Shown here: in pieces, positions 7,987-16,891 of the stretch | Layout of the letters: every line of letters begins with the position of its first letter | Numbering within the stretch: position 1 is the first letter of the stretch | Assembly: GCF_016863295.1 (NCBI RefSeq) | Contig: NZ_BOOP01000019.1 | Coordinates: 124,001 to 188,000, forward strand | DNA: 64,000 nucleotides | Origin: Planotetraspora phitsanulokensis | GTDB lineage: Bacteria > Actinomycetota > Actinomycetes > Streptosporangiales > Streptosporangiaceae | Direction of reading: 5' to 3' | Made by a program: the position numbers and the translations under genes | Notes under the pieces: model-generated | Seen by the model: the letters and a program-made list of their open reading frames with translations, nothing else | Databases searched by the model: none | What the model was told of the DNA's origin: nothing

Positions 7987-10110
7987 CTATACGCCTTTCA
8001 CGGATTTGATCAGCAACTGGGCCACGTCGACCACTTCGACGGACTCCTTGGCCAGGCCCGAGTTCTTCTTCTCATTGATCGCGTCGCCGAGCATGACGAG
8101 GCAGAACGGGCAGGCCGTGGAGACGGTGTCGGGATCGGTGGTCAGCGCCTCCTCGACGCGCTCGGTGTTGATGCGCTTGCCGATCCGCTCCTCCATCCAC
8201 ATGCGCGCGCCGCCGGCGCCGCAGCAGAACCCGCGGTCCTTGCACCGGTGCATCTCCTGCGTCTGCACGCCGGGCACCTTCGCCATGATGTCGCGCGGCT
8301 GGCTGTACACCTTGTTGTGACGGCCGAGGAAGCACGGGTCGTGGTAGGTGATCTTCTCCTCGATCGGGGTGATCGGGGTGAGCCTGCCCTCCTCCACCAG
8401 GTGCGACAGCAACTGCGTGTGGTGCACGACCTCGTAGTGCCCGCCGAGCTGCGGATACTCGTTGGCCAACGTGTTGAAGCAGTGGGGACACGTGGCCACG
8501 ATCTTCTTGACCCCGGCCTCGTTCAGCGTCTCGATGTTCTGCTGCGCGAGCATGTTGAACAGGAACTCCATGCCCAGACGGCGGGCCGGGTCGCCTGTGC
8601 ACGCCTCCATCGGGCCGAGCACGCCGAACTTCACCCCGGCGATGTGGAGCAGCTCCGCCACGGCCTTGGTGGTCTTCTTCGCCCGGTCCTCAAGGGCGCC
8701 GGCGCAGCCCACCCAGAAGAGGTACTCGACGTCCTCGGGCATCTTCTCGTCGATGAGCGGGACCTCGAAGTCGAGCTCCTCGATCCACTCCGCCCGCTTC
8801 ATCTCGGACATGCCCCACGGGTTGCCCTTGTTCTCGAGGTTCTTCAGCATCACGCCGGCCTCGGAGGGGAACGAGGACTCGATCATCACCTGGTAGCGGC
8901 GCATGTCGAGGATGTGGTCGATGTGCTCGATGTCGACCGGGCACTGCTCGACGCAGGCGCCGCAGTTGGTGCACGACCAGAGCACGTCGGGGTGGATGAC
9001 GCCGTCCTCGCCCACCAAGGGCTTCTCGAGCAAGGCCAGGACGTCTTCGCCCTGGTGGGCGCGCTGCTCCTCGCTCATCATGAGATAGGGAGCGACCTTG
9101 AAGGCGTGGTCGCGCTGGTCGAGGATCAGCATCTTGGGCGACAGCGGCTTGTCGGTGTTCCACGCCGGGCACTGCGACTGGCAGCGGCCGCATTCCGTGC
9201 ACGTGTAGAAGTCGAGGAAGCCCTTCCACGTCGTGTCCTCGATCTTGCCGCGGCCGAACACGTCGACGTCGGGGTCGGCCTCCTCGAAGTCGAGGACCTT
9301 GCCGTTGCTGCGCATCTCCTGCGCGGCGCCCAGCCCGTCGGGACGGCGCGAGAACAGCACATTCATCGGGGCGGTGAAGATGTGCAGGTGCTTGGAGTTC
9401 ACGACGATCACGAGGAACACCAGCATCACGCCGATGTGCAGCAGCAGGCCGACGTTCTCCAGCGCCTCGCTCGTCGGGAGGATCTTGGCGACCAGGTCCG
9501 AGGCGAAGGCGCCGGACTTGTACGGGAAGTTGCCCGTGTTGACCGCCGCCCCGCGGAACAGGAACATCGTCCAGATCACGTTGAAGATCATGAAGAGGAC
9601 GAGCCACGCGCCGCCGAGGTGCGAACCGGAGAACCGGGACTCGCGGCCCAGCTTCTTCGGCGACCTGGCGATGCGGATGGCGGCGAACGCGATCAGGCCG
9701 ATGAGCGCGGCGACGGCGATGAAGTCCTGCAGGAAGCCCAGGACCGCCCACGTCCCGACGAGCGGGATGTGGAAATCGGGCTTACCGGTGACGGCACCCT
9801 GGATCAGCGCGCCGTACGCCTCGAGATAGACGGTGGCGAGAATGAAGAACGCCCACATGACGAAGAAGTGCGCGGTGCCCGAGGGCGTCCACTTGAGCAG
9901 CTTCTTCTGCCCGAAGACCTCGACGAGTTGGGCCCTGATCTCCGCGCCCACGTTCTCCCTGGCGTACGCGATGCGCTCAGGGGCGGGCTGGCCGCTGGTG
10001 GCGAGCCTGTAGAGGAACAGCACGCGACGACCGGCCACGGTGACCGCGACCGCGGTCATGACCAGCCCGATGATCGCTACCCAGAGCACGGGCCCTCCCA
10101 TATCCAGCAT
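7987..10110 (-). CDS. membrane Fe-S oxidoreductase, HdrD/GlpC-like with two CCG domains
   Basis: About 707 residues. Five hydrophobic helices in the first 260 residues form a NarI-like membrane anchor; then two 4Fe-4S motifs, CTECGRCQSQCPAWN and CTNCGACVEQCPVDIE; then two cysteine-rich CCG domains (ACTGD...CPHCFNTL and HDPCFLGRHN...CCGAGGARMW) that in heterodisulfide reductases hold a catalytic noncubane cluster. The architecture matches the actinobacterial family that includes M. tuberculosis Rv0338c. It probably passes electrons between the quinone pool and a cytoplasmic partner; physiological substrates are not known. The frame extends 11 codons upstream to a GTG at 10143, but ATG 10110 lies just after TACGCT, so I prefer it. 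Confidence 0.85.
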   Translation of the reverse strand: MLDMGGPVLWVAIIGLVMTAVAVTVAGRRVLFLYRLATSGQPAPERIAYARENVGAEIRAQLVEVFGQKKLLKWTPSGTAHFFVMWAFFILATVYLEAYGALIQGAVTGKPDFHIPLVGTWAVLGFLQDFIAVAALIGLIAFAAIRIARSPKKLGRESRFSGSHLGGAWLVLFMIFNVIWTMFLFRGAAVNTGNFPYKSGAFASDLVAKILPTSEALENVGLLLHIGVMLVFLVIVVNSKHLHIFTAPMNVLFSRRPDGLGAAQEMRSNGKVLDFEEADPDVDVFGRGKIEDTTWKGFLDFYTCTECGRCQSQCPAWNTDKPLSPKMLILDQRDHAFKVAPYLMMSEEQRAHQGEDVLALLEKPLVGEDGVIHPDVLWSCTNCGACVEQCPVDIEHIDHILDMRRYQVMIESSFPSEAGVMLKNLENKGNPWGMSEMKRAEWIEELDFEVPLIDEKMPEDVEYLFWVGCAGALEDRAKKTTKAVAELLHIAGVKFGVLGPMEACTGDPARRLGMEFLFNMLAQQNIETLNEAGVKKIVATCPHCFNTLANEYPQLGGHYEVVHHTQLLSHLVEEGRLTPITPIEEKITYHDPCFLGRHNKVYSQPRDIMAKVPGVQTQEMHRCKDRGFCCGAGGARMWMEERIGKRINTERVEEALTTDPDTVSTACPFCLVMLGDAINEKKNSGLAKESVEVVDVAQLLIKSVKGV

Positions 10111-10270
10111 TGGCTGCCAAGCGTATGACCGCCGCCCGTCCACGGTGGTCAGGCAAGTCCGCCCGGACCACTACGAATGGTACCCGCCGGTAACTTATGC
10201 CCTTTCACCGTGTGACGACCAGTACGCTCCGATACTAGAACAAGGCTCTGGACCGGATTCGCGCGAGGCC

Positions 10271-10903
10271 TCAGCCGCCGAGATATCGCTGGATGGTGGG
10301 CGAGAGGATCTCCACCAGTTCCTCGAGGTCCGCCGACGCGAGCGGCTCCAGCTTGAGGATGTACCTCATCATGATCACGCCGAACATCTGCGAGAAGGCC
10401 ACCTGCAGCCGGATCGGCGGGATGCCGAGCCCCTCCGCCACCCGCCCCAGCACCGCCTGGGTGAGGAACTCGCGGAGCATGGCCACGGCCTGCTCGTTCG
10501 CCATGGCCGCGCGCAGCAGCGCCACGACGGGCTCGCGCGCCTGGGCGTCGGCGGTCAGCGTGAGGATGAAGCGCACCAGCCGCTCGCCGACCTCCTCGCG
10601 CGGCCCGGACAGGATCGTGGGGATCACCGTCGCCGGGTCCATGGGCAACTGCATGGCCTCGACGAAGATGCCGTCCTTCGTGTCGAAGTAGTGGTGCACC
10701 AGCGCGGGATCGACGCTCGCCTCCCGGGCGATGCCGCGGATCGTGGCCTTGTCGAAGCCCTTCTCCGCGAAGACCTTGCGCGCCGCGGTGAGGATCTCCC
10801 CACGGGTGTCCGCGGCTCCGGGCCGGCGTCCGGGTCTGCGCCTCTTCTCCGGTGCGCGGTCCTCCGACGAGGCCGCGCGCCCGCCTGCCGGGCCCCTCGT
10901 CAC
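10271..10903 (-). CDS. TetR-family transcriptional regulator
   Basis: 210 residues from GTG 10903, overlapping the stop of the methyltransferase gene (GTGA). After a basic, disordered 35-residue lead, the helix-turn-helix reads ILTAARKVFAEKGFDKATI then ASVDPALVHHYFDTKDGI, the canonical TetR recognition pattern. The ligand-binding domain fills the rest; ligand unknown. As the last gene of a three-gene overlapping unit, it may control that unit, although TetR regulators are more often divergent. The longer open frame upstream lies over the neighbouring gene and is not used. Confidence 0.88.
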   Translation of the reverse strand: MTRGPAGGRAASSEDRAPEKRRRPGRRPGAADTRGEILTAARKVFAEKGFDKATIRGIAREASVDPALVHHYFDTKDGIFVEAMQLPMDPATVIPTILSGPREEVGERLVRFILTLTADAQAREPVVALLRAAMANEQAVAMLREFLTQAVLGRVAEGLGIPPIRLQVAFSQMFGVIMMRYILKLEPLASADLEELVEILSPTIQRYLGG

Positions 10904-11682
10904 GACCGATCGCCCGCCTTGCGGCCGACCGCCAGGTAGACCCGCATCGGGACGGTCATCCTGCCTTCGCCGAAGACCTTGGTGAGCTCGGCGCGCTCGC
11001 GGATCATGAGGTCCTCCATCGCCTCCTGGTCGAGCGTGGCGACATAGGAGTGCGAACGCAGGTCGGTCAGGAAGTCGTCGAGGAGCACCCCACGGGTCCA
11101 GTGGACCCATGTCTCCTCGACCCGCAGGCCCACGTCCGCCATCGCCTCCGCGATGGGAGGCATGCTCCATCCGGGAAGCGCAGGGCCGGTGTACCCCTCA
11201 CACGACTCCGCCAGCCGAACCTGACAGGCCGCCAGCCAGTCGGCCTTGCCCGCGTCCACGGAGTTCCACCAGCCGGCCACCGCCCCCTCGGGCGTGACCA
11301 CCCGTACGGCCTCGGCGATCGACAGGACCGGATCCAGCCAGTGCCAGGCCTGCGCGTACGTGACGAGATCGCTCACGCCGTCGCGGAAGGGCAGCGTGTT
11401 CCCGTCGGCCAGCAGCGCCTCGCACGCCGTACGGGCGCGTAGACGCGCGAGCATGCGGTTCCCGCGATCAAGCGCGACGACCCGCGCTCCGCGGTCCATG
11501 AGTCCGCGGCTGGAGATGCCGGTGCCCGCGCCGACGTCGACGATCCGGGAGCCCTCGAGCCGGACGCCGGACAACTCCTCCAGCGCGACATAGAGCGCTT
11601 CCGGATATTCGGGCCTCGCCGCGTCGTAGGCCTCGGCCACCCGGTCGAAGACCTGATGGCTGTCTTCCCGCGCCCTGGTCAT
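10900..11682 (-). CDS. class I SAM-dependent methyltransferase
   Basis: 260 residues, beginning at the ATG that overlaps the TGA of the TIM-barrel gene (ATGA) and ending in a GTGA overlap with the TetR gene. Motif I is [15 protein letters not shown], with an acidic residue (VVALDRG) at the end of strand 2 for the SAM ribose and the WHWLDP segment of UbiE/Trm9-like small-molecule methyltransferases. The opening [16 protein letters not shown] is typical of this group. Substrate unknown; linkage to a sugar-isomerase-like TIM barrel suggests a small metabolite. Confidence 0.87.
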   Translation of the reverse strand: MTRAREDSHQVFDRVAEAYDAARPEYPEALYVALEELSGVRLEGSRIVDVGAGTGISSRGLMDRGARVVALDRGNRMLARLRARTACEALLADGNTLPFRDGVSDLVTYAQAWHWLDPVLSIAEAVRVVTPEGAVAGWWNSVDAGKADWLAACQVRLAESCEGYTGPALPGWSMPPIAEAMADVGLRVEETWVHWTRGVLLDDFLTDLRSHSYVATLDQEAMEDLMIRERAELTKVFGEGRMTVPMRVYLAVGRKAGDRS

Positions 11683-12494
11683 GTGGCCGTCGTGGACGCG
11701 GCGAAGTTCAGCCTGGCGAAGGCGAGCGCCTCGCTCAGATCGTCGATCCGCTCGCTGCGGCTGATGGCCTTGCGGGTGTTGATCTCCAGCACGATCAGCC
11801 CGCGGTATCCGTTCCCGGCAAGCCGTTCGAGGAGTTGCGCGCAGGGCTGCACGCCCCGGCCGGGCACCAGGTGCTCGTCCTTGTTCGTGGTGCCGACCCC
11901 GTCGGCGAGATGCAGGTGGGCGAGCCGGTCGCCGAGCTTGCCCGCCATCTCCATCGCGTCGGAGCCGGACACGGCGGTGTGGGACAGGTCCAGCGTCACA
12001 TGGGGGAAGTCGTAGTCGACCGGGTTCCAGTCCGGTGCGTACGGCACGACCTCGTTGCCGCGCGCCCGCAGGGGGAACATGTTCTCCACCGCGAACACGA
12101 CGTCGGTCTCCTCCCGCATCCGGGCGAGCCCGACCTCGAAGTCTCTGGCGTAGTCGCGCTGCCACCGGAACGGCGGATGGACGACCACGGTCTGCGCGCC
12201 GAGCCGTTCGGCCGCGTCACGCGCCCGCTGCAGTTTGACCCACGGGTCACGGCCCCACACACGCTGGGTGACCAGCAGGCACGGGGCATGCACCGCGAGG
12301 ACGGGCATCGAGTAGTGGTCGCTCAGCCGCTGGAGCACCTCGACATCCTGACTTACCGGGTCCTGCCCCACCATGATCTCGACGCCGTCGTACCCGAGGC
12401 GCGCCGCAAGCTCGAAGGCGTCCGGCGTACGCTCCGGGTACACCGAGGCCGTCGACAGCGCCACCTTCGCGCTGGGCACGCGGATCACACTCAT
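11679..12494 (-). CDS. sugar phosphate isomerase/epimerase-like TIM barrel
   Basis: 271 residues of the AP endonuclease 2 / xylose isomerase-like fold. Metal-site elements are visible in order: [56 protein letters not shown] and LIVLEINTR, supplying the His, Glu and Asp ligands expected for a divalent metal. These enzymes isomerise or epimerise sugars, inositols or hydroxyacids; the exact substrate is not predictable. It is the first gene of an overlapping operon with a methyltransferase and a TetR regulator. Confidence 0.82.
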   Translation of the reverse strand: MSVIRVPSAKVALSTASVYPERTPDAFELAARLGYDGVEIMVGQDPVSQDVEVLQRLSDHYSMPVLAVHAPCLLVTQRVWGRDPWVKLQRARDAAERLGAQTVVVHPPFRWQRDYARDFEVGLARMREETDVVFAVENMFPLRARGNEVVPYAPDWNPVDYDFPHVTLDLSHTAVSGSDAMEMAGKLGDRLAHLHLADGVGTTNKDEHLVPGRGVQPCAQLLERLAGNGYRGLIVLEINTRKAISRSERIDDLSEALAFARLNFAASTTAT

Positions 12495-12644
12495 CTACGC
12501 CCGCCTCCCCTGGCGGCTCGACGGGCACGTCGCTGTGGCAGTTCCGTCGTCTGTACGCTGCCGGCGCCCGTTCACGGATCCAGCCTAAGCCGGACCGGCA
12601 CCGTCTGCCGCTTCGCCACAATGATGGCACGCAAGATCACGAAC

Positions 12645-12650
12645 TATCGT
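12645..12650 (+). promoter_or_regulatory. -10 hexamer of a leaderless promoter
   Basis: TATCGT ends exactly six bases before ATG 12657 and decides between that start and in-frame ATGs at 12621 and 12624, which lie upstream of the promoter. Confidence 0.6.
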
Positions 12651-12656
12651 GAACCC

Positions 12657-13355
12657 ATGGCGCGGATCGTGAACGGGGCCGTACCCAGCCCGAACATCTG
12701 GAATTCCCCGCAGATCTACGAGGTGGAGAACCGGGCCGTGGATCCCGGCGGGCTCGTCGACGCCGCCATCCGCGAGATCCGGTCGTGGGACGGCGCCGCC
12801 GTCCTCGACATCGGCTGCGGAACGGGCTTCCATCTCCCCTCATACGCCGCCACGGCCGCGCGTGTCGTGGGGATCGAGCCGCACGCGGGCCTCGCGGCGC
12901 GTGCCGCCGCCCGATGCGCGTCCCTGCCGAACGTCGCCGTCCGCACGGCCACCGCCCAGGAGTTGCCCCTGCCTCCCTCGTCGGTCGACGTGGCGGTCGC
13001 GCGATGGGCCTATTTCTTCGGCCCCGGCTGCGAGCCCGGCCTGCGCGAGCTGACCCGGGTGGTCTGCCGGGGCGGCGTGGCCTTCGTGGTCGACCTGGAC
13101 GGCTCTCGCGGCGACTTCGGCCGGTGGTTCCGGCAGACGGTCCCCTCGTACTCCCCCGAGACCGTCGAGGAGTTCTGGTCCCGCCAGGGGTGGCAGCGCA
13201 GGGAACTCGACCTGACGATGGAGTTCTCGTCCCGAGCCGACCTCGAGGCCGTGCTGGCCATCGAGTTCACGCCCTCGGTGGCGGCCAGAGCCGCCCAGGA
13301 GACCCCCGGGCTGGAGATCTTCTACCCCAACGTTCTCAGATGGCGGCGTTTCTGA
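12657..13355 (+). CDS. class I SAM-dependent methyltransferase
   Basis: 232 residues. Motif I is VLDIGCGTGFHLPSYA, followed by VVGIEPHAG for ribose binding and a motif II/III region PPSSVDVAVARWAYFFGPG, all typical of Methyltransf_11 proteins. The N-terminal NIWNSPQIYEVENRAVDP is shared with a group of actinobacterial methyltransferases of unknown substrate. Starts at ATG 12657 on a leaderless promoter, divergent from the TIM-barrel operon whose first gene begins 162 bases away, so the two transcription units may share regulation. Confidence 0.85.
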   Translation: MARIVNGAVPSPNIWNSPQIYEVENRAVDPGGLVDAAIREIRSWDGAAVLDIGCGTGFHLPSYAATAARVVGIEPHAGLAARAAARCASLPNVAVRTATAQELPLPPSSVDVAVARWAYFFGPGCEPGLRELTRVVCRGGVAFVVDLDGSRGDFGRWFRQTVPSYSPETVEEFWSRQGWQRRELDLTMEFSSRADLEAVLAIEFTPSVAARAAQETPGLEIFYPNVLRWRRF

Positions 13356-13379
13356 GGCATATCCGCCGCCTCCCGGCGC

Positions 13380-13411
13380 TTGACCCTGACACCGGCGTCA
13401 ACGCTTACGGT
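13380..13411 (+). promoter_or_regulatory. MerR-type promoter with 20-base spacer and dyad
   Basis: TTGACC (13380-13385) and TACGGT (13406-13411) are separated by 20 bases, the over-long spacing that MerR proteins correct. The dyad TTGAC (13380-13384) / GTCAA (13397-13401) lies across the -35 and spacer, a fitting site for autoregulation by the MerR protein encoded just downstream. Confidence 0.6.
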
Positions 13412-13428
13412 CGTGCCGAGGAGGGCCG

Positions 13429-13806
13429 ATGCGGATCGGAGAACTGGCCCAGCGGTCAGGGGCGAGTCCCCGGGCGCTGCGCTACTACGAGCAGCACGGG
13501 CTGATCAGGGCCCGGCGGTCCACGAACGGCTACCGCGAGTACGACGAGGCCGACGTGCGGCTCGTCGCGGAGATCCGTTCACTGATCGCCGTGGGCTTCA
13601 CCCTGGAGGACGCCCGTCCCTTCGTCGAGTGCCTGCGGTCCGGGCACGAGTCGGGGGGCTCCTGCCCGGAGTCCGTCGTCGTCTACCGGCGCAAGCTGGC
13701 CGACATCGACGCCGAGATCCGCTCTCTGCTGGCCCGCCGATCCGAGGTGGCGGCCCAGCTCGCCCAGGCGTGCCCGGGCTGCCTGTTCACGCGAGGAGAA
13801 CCATGA
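13429..13806 (+). CDS. MerR-family regulator, cysteine-containing
   Basis: 125 residues. The winged helix-turn-helix opens RIGELAQRSGASPRALRYYE and NGYREYDEADV, followed by the dimerisation helix. Cys68, Cys79 and a CxxC pair (Cys115, Cys118) could sense metal, thiol stress or redox state, but do not reproduce the SoxR or MerR ligand set. A strong ribosome site (GAGGAGGG) precedes the ATG. The stop overlaps the start of a thioredoxin gene (ATGA), so the regulator and the thioredoxin form one operon, consistent with a redox-responsive switch. The inducing signal is inferred, not shown. Confidence 0.88.
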   Translation: MRIGELAQRSGASPRALRYYEQHGLIRARRSTNGYREYDEADVRLVAEIRSLIAVGFTLEDARPFVECLRSGHESGGSCPESVVVYRRKLADIDAEIRSLLARRSEVAAQLAQACPGCLFTRGEP

Positions 13807-14117
13807 TCACGTTGACGGCGGAGAACTTCGAGGAGCAGGTGCTGCGCAGCGGCAAGCCCGTTCTCGTGGACTTCTGGGCCGAGTGGTGCCCGTCCTGCAA
13901 GATGGTCGCGCCCGTGCTGGAGGAGATCGCCGAGGAGTACGGCGACCGGGTGACCGTCGCCTCGATCAATTTCGACGAGCATCCCGAGATCGCCGCGAGG
14001 TACGGCATCCTCGGCCTGCCCACGCTCAACCTCTACCGCGACGGCGAGGTGGTGCAGCAGATCAGGGGGGCCAAGCCCAAGCGCCTGCTCCTCGCCGACC
14101 TCGAGCGCCACATCTGA
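13803..14117 (+). CDS. thioredoxin with WCPSC active site
   Basis: 104 residues, complete thioredoxin fold. The active-site sequence is W28-C-P-S-C32 rather than the canonical WCGPC; the cis-proline loop GLPTL and the buried Asp23 (VDFWAEW) are present. Changing the two residues between the cysteines shifts redox potential, so its preferred partners may differ from housekeeping TrxA. Translation is coupled to the MerR gene by a four-base overlap. It probably reduces disulfides in a stress regulon controlled by that regulator. Confidence 0.92.
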   Translation: MITLTAENFEEQVLRSGKPVLVDFWAEWCPSCKMVAPVLEEIAEEYGDRVTVASINFDEHPEIAARYGILGLPTLNLYRDGEVVQQIRGAKPKRLLLADLERHI

Positions 14118-14139
14118 CGCGATTGTCGGCGGCGACCGG

Positions 14140-14145
14140 TAGCCT
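14140..14145 (+). promoter_or_regulatory. -10 hexamer of the radA promoter (leaderless)
   Basis: TAGCCT ends seven bases before GTG 14153; no Shine-Dalgarno precedes the start. Confidence 0.55.
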
Positions 14146-14152
14146 CCGGCAC

Positions 14153-15580
14153 GTGAGCAAGGCAGCGAGGCCGGCGTACCGGTGCGGCGAGTGCGGGTGG
14201 ACCACCGCCAAGTGGGTCGGCCGGTGCGGGGAGTGCCAGGCGTGGGGCACGGTCGAGGAGGCGGGTGCCCGGCAGGGCGTCCACGTGGTCAAGCCGGGGG
14301 CGGTGACGGCTCCCGCGGTCCCCATCGGCCAGGTCAAGGCCGAGACGGCGCACGCCAGGCCCACAGGGGTCGCCGAGCTCGACCGCGTCCTCGGCGGCGG
14401 GCTGGTGCCGGGCGCGGTCGTCCTGCTGGCGGGCGAGCCCGGCATCGGCAAGTCGACCCTGCTGCTCGAGGCCGCCGCCCGTACGGCACAGCACGAGACC
14501 GTGCTCTATGTGACGGGTGAGGAGTCGGCCTCCCAGGTCCGGATGCGGGCCGACCGGATCGGCGCGATCGAGGACGGGCTCTACCTCGCGGCGGAGACCG
14601 ACCTGGCCGCCCTCGTGGCCCATGTCGAGAAGGTCCAGCCCCGGCTGCTGATCGTCGACTCGGTCCAGACGATCGGCTCGGCCGACGCCACGGGCGTGCC
14701 CGGCGGGGTCACCCAGGTCCGGGAGGTCGCCGGAAACCTGGTCCGGCTGGCCAAGGAGCGCGGCATCTCGACCGTGCTCGTCGGCCACGTGACCAAGGAC
14801 GGCACGATCGCGGGCCCGCGCGTGCTGGAGCACCTGGTCGACGTGGTCCTGCAGTTCGAAGGCGACCGCAACTCGCGGCTGCGCATGGTCCGCGCGGCCA
14901 AGAACCGGTTCGGCCCGATCGAGGAGGTCGGCTGCTTCGACCTGCACGAGCGCGGGATCACCGGGATCTCCGACCCGAGCGGGCTGTTCGTCTCGCGCCA
15001 CCCGGAACCGGTGCCCGGCACCTGCGTCACGGTCACCATCGAGGGCACCCGGCCGATCCCCGCCGAGCTGCAGGCCCTGGTCGGGCCGACGGAGGCGCCG
15101 CAGCCCCGGCGCACGTCCTCCGGGCTCGACTCCTACCGGGTCGCGATGGTGCTCGCCGTCATGGAACGACGGCTCAACGCCAAGATCGGCAAGTGTGACG
15201 TGTTCACCGCCACGGTCGGCGGGATCCGGCTGACCGACCCCGCCGTCGACCTGGCGCTGATGTTGTCGGTGGTCAGCGCGGCCGGGGACAAGGCCCTGCC
15301 CGCCGGCATGGTCGTGCTCGGCGAGGTCGGCCTGGCCGGCGAGCTGCGCGCGGTCAGGGACGTGCGGCGGAGGCTGGCCGAGGCGTCCCGGCTGGGGTTC
15401 ACCCGGGCGCTGGTGCCCGCGGGCTCGCTCGCGAACGACACCCCCCGGCTGGAGCCGCCGAAGTCCCGGGGCGGATTGGTCGCGGTGCGCGAGCCCGCGT
15501 CCCGCACAACGAACTTCGCGCCGGGCTTCGACGTCACCGAAGTCGAGAACGTCTGGGATGCACTCGCACACGTCCGGTGA
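14153..15580 (+). CDS. radA: DNA repair protein RadA
   Basis: 475 residues. N-terminal four-cysteine zinc finger (Cys11, Cys14, Cys25, Cys28), RecA-like core with Walker A GEPGIGKST (94-102), the RadA-specific KNRFG motif, and a C-terminal Lon-protease-like domain that lacks a catalytic dyad. RadA/Sms is a helicase-like ATPase that drives branch migration in recombinational repair. Start at GTG 14153 follows the leaderless -10 and puts the zinc finger at the right distance from the N-terminus. disA begins 33 bases downstream, the same pairing as in many actinobacteria and firmicutes. Confidence 0.96.
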   Translation: MSKAARPAYRCGECGWTTAKWVGRCGECQAWGTVEEAGARQGVHVVKPGAVTAPAVPIGQVKAETAHARPTGVAELDRVLGGGLVPGAVVLLAGEPGIGKSTLLLEAAARTAQHETVLYVTGEESASQVRMRADRIGAIEDGLYLAAETDLAALVAHVEKVQPRLLIVDSVQTIGSADATGVPGGVTQVREVAGNLVRLAKERGISTVLVGHVTKDGTIAGPRVLEHLVDVVLQFEGDRNSRLRMVRAAKNRFGPIEEVGCFDLHERGITGISDPSGLFVSRHPEPVPGTCVTVTIEGTRPIPAELQALVGPTEAPQPRRTSSGLDSYRVAMVLAVMERRLNAKIGKCDVFTATVGGIRLTDPAVDLALMLSVVSAAGDKALPAGMVVLGEVGLAGELRAVRDVRRRLAEASRLGFTRALVPAGSLANDTPRLEPPKSRGGLVAVREPASRTTNFAPGFDVTEVENVWDALAHVR

Positions 15581-15613
15581 AGAAGCCGTTACGCCGGTAA
15601 ACTGGACGGTGTC

Positions 15614-16753
15614 ATGAGCCCGCAGGGGCGTCGCAGGGGCCAGGGAGCCGCCGAGCACGGGGGTCACGTGCAACACGACAAGGGACTGGACGACCGGAGG
15701 AGAACCGTGCTCGCCGCGGTCGCTCCGGGCACCGCCCTGCGTGACGGACTGGAGCGCATCCTCCGCGGCCACACCGGGGGCCTGATCGTCCTCGGCTACA
15801 GCGACGTCGTCAAGGAGATCTGCACCGGCGGATTCGAGCTCGACGTCGAGTTCGCCGCCACCCGGCTGCGCGAGCTGGCGAAGATGGACGGCGCGATCGT
15901 GCTCGACAGCGACGACCTGCGCATCGTCCGCGCCGCCGTCCACCTCGTGCCCGATCCCGCCATCCCGACGGAGGAGTCGGGCACCCGGCACCGGACCGCG
16001 CAGCGGGTGGCCAGGCAGACCTCGCTGCCCGTGATCGCGATCAGCAAGTCGATGCGGATCATCGCGCTCTACCTGGACGGCACGCGGTACGTCCTGGAGG
16101 AGTCGGCGGCGATCTTATCCAAGGCCAACCAGGCGCTCGCCACGCTCGAGCGCTACAAGCTGCGGCTCGACGAGGTGGCCGGCACGCTCTCGGCTCTGGA
16201 GATCGAGGACCTGGTCACCGTGCGCGACGTGACGGTGGTGTTGCAGCGCCTCGAGATGGTGCGCAGGATCGCCGGGGAGATCGAGGGCTATGTGGTCGAG
16301 CTCGGCACGGACGGCCGGCTGCTCACCCTTCAGCTCGACGAGCTGGTCGCCGGCGTCGACGCCGACCGTGAACTGATCGTCCGCGACTACCTGCCGTCCG
16401 CGCTCGAGGGCGGGCCGCGAACCTTCACCGAGGCGATGCGGGAGCTCGACGACCTGTCCTCGACCGACCTGCTCGATCTGTCCAGAGTCGCCCACGTGCT
16501 GGGCCACTCCGGCACCGACGGCCTGGAGACCGCGGTCAGCCCGCACGGCTTCCGGCTGCTGGCCAAGGTGCCCCGGCTCTCCGACACGATCGTGGACCGG
16601 CTGGTCAGCCACTTCGGCGGCCTGCAGAAGCTCCTGGCGGCGAGCACGACCGACCTCCAGGCGGTCGGAGGAGTCGGGGAGACGCGGGCCCGCAGCGTCC
16701 GCGAAGGGCTCTCCCGCCTGGCCGAGTCGTCGATCCTGGAACGTTACCTCTAG
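15614..16753 (+). CDS. disA: DNA integrity scanning diadenylate cyclase DisA
   Basis: 379 residues. The N-terminal DAC domain has DGAIVLD and RHRTA, the catalytic and nucleotide-binding motifs for making c-di-AMP from two ATP; a helical linker and a C-terminal helix-hairpin-helix DNA-binding domain ([20 protein letters not shown]) follow. DisA scans DNA and lowers c-di-AMP output at recombination intermediates. Start ATG 15614 has TAAACT ten bases upstream, so the mRNA leader is only a few bases; GTG 15668 is an alternative closer to family length. The c-di-AMP riboswitch at 26850 is a plausible target of its product. Confidence 0.96.
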   Translation: MSPQGRRRGQGAAEHGGHVQHDKGLDDRRRTVLAAVAPGTALRDGLERILRGHTGGLIVLGYSDVVKEICTGGFELDVEFAATRLRELAKMDGAIVLDSDDLRIVRAAVHLVPDPAIPTEESGTRHRTAQRVARQTSLPVIAISKSMRIIALYLDGTRYVLEESAAILSKANQALATLERYKLRLDEVAGTLSALEIEDLVTVRDVTVVLQRLEMVRRIAGEIEGYVVELGTDGRLLTLQLDELVAGVDADRELIVRDYLPSALEGGPRTFTEAMRELDDLSSTDLLDLSRVAHVLGHSGTDGLETAVSPHGFRLLAKVPRLSDTIVDRLVSHFGGLQKLLAASTTDLQAVGGVGETRARSVREGLSRLAESSILERYL

Positions 16754-16764
16754 CGGCCACGGCC

Positions 16765-16885
16765 GAGCCTTCACGTCCCCGGCGAGGCGCCGCAGGGACA
16801 TCGCCGGAGGCCCGGCGTCGAGCCTTCACATCCCCGCCGAGGCGCCGCGGATGAACCGCGGAGGTATCGCGGAGGCCTGAGGTCG
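16765..16885. repeat. imperfect 55-base direct repeat between convergent genes
   Basis: GAGCCTTCAC occurs at 16765 and 16820; each copy continues with TCCCCG-S-CGAGGCGCCGC, then diverges. The repeat fills the convergent gap between disA and the next gene and is GC-rich and self-complementary (GGCGCC), so it may act as a two-way transcription end. Confidence 0.6.
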
Positions 16886-16891
16886 CGCCGC

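Noticed and set aside
11835-12656. Long plus-strand frame leading into the second methyltransferase
   Set aside because: It runs antisense through the TIM-barrel gene; the leaderless promoter at 12645-12650 places the real start at 12657.
10367-13812. Extra copies of CATGATCACG near 10.37 and 13.80 kb, and at 5.07 and 27.18 kb
   Set aside because: These are inside coding sequence, without the hairpin flanks or the 53-base spacing, so they are chance matches.
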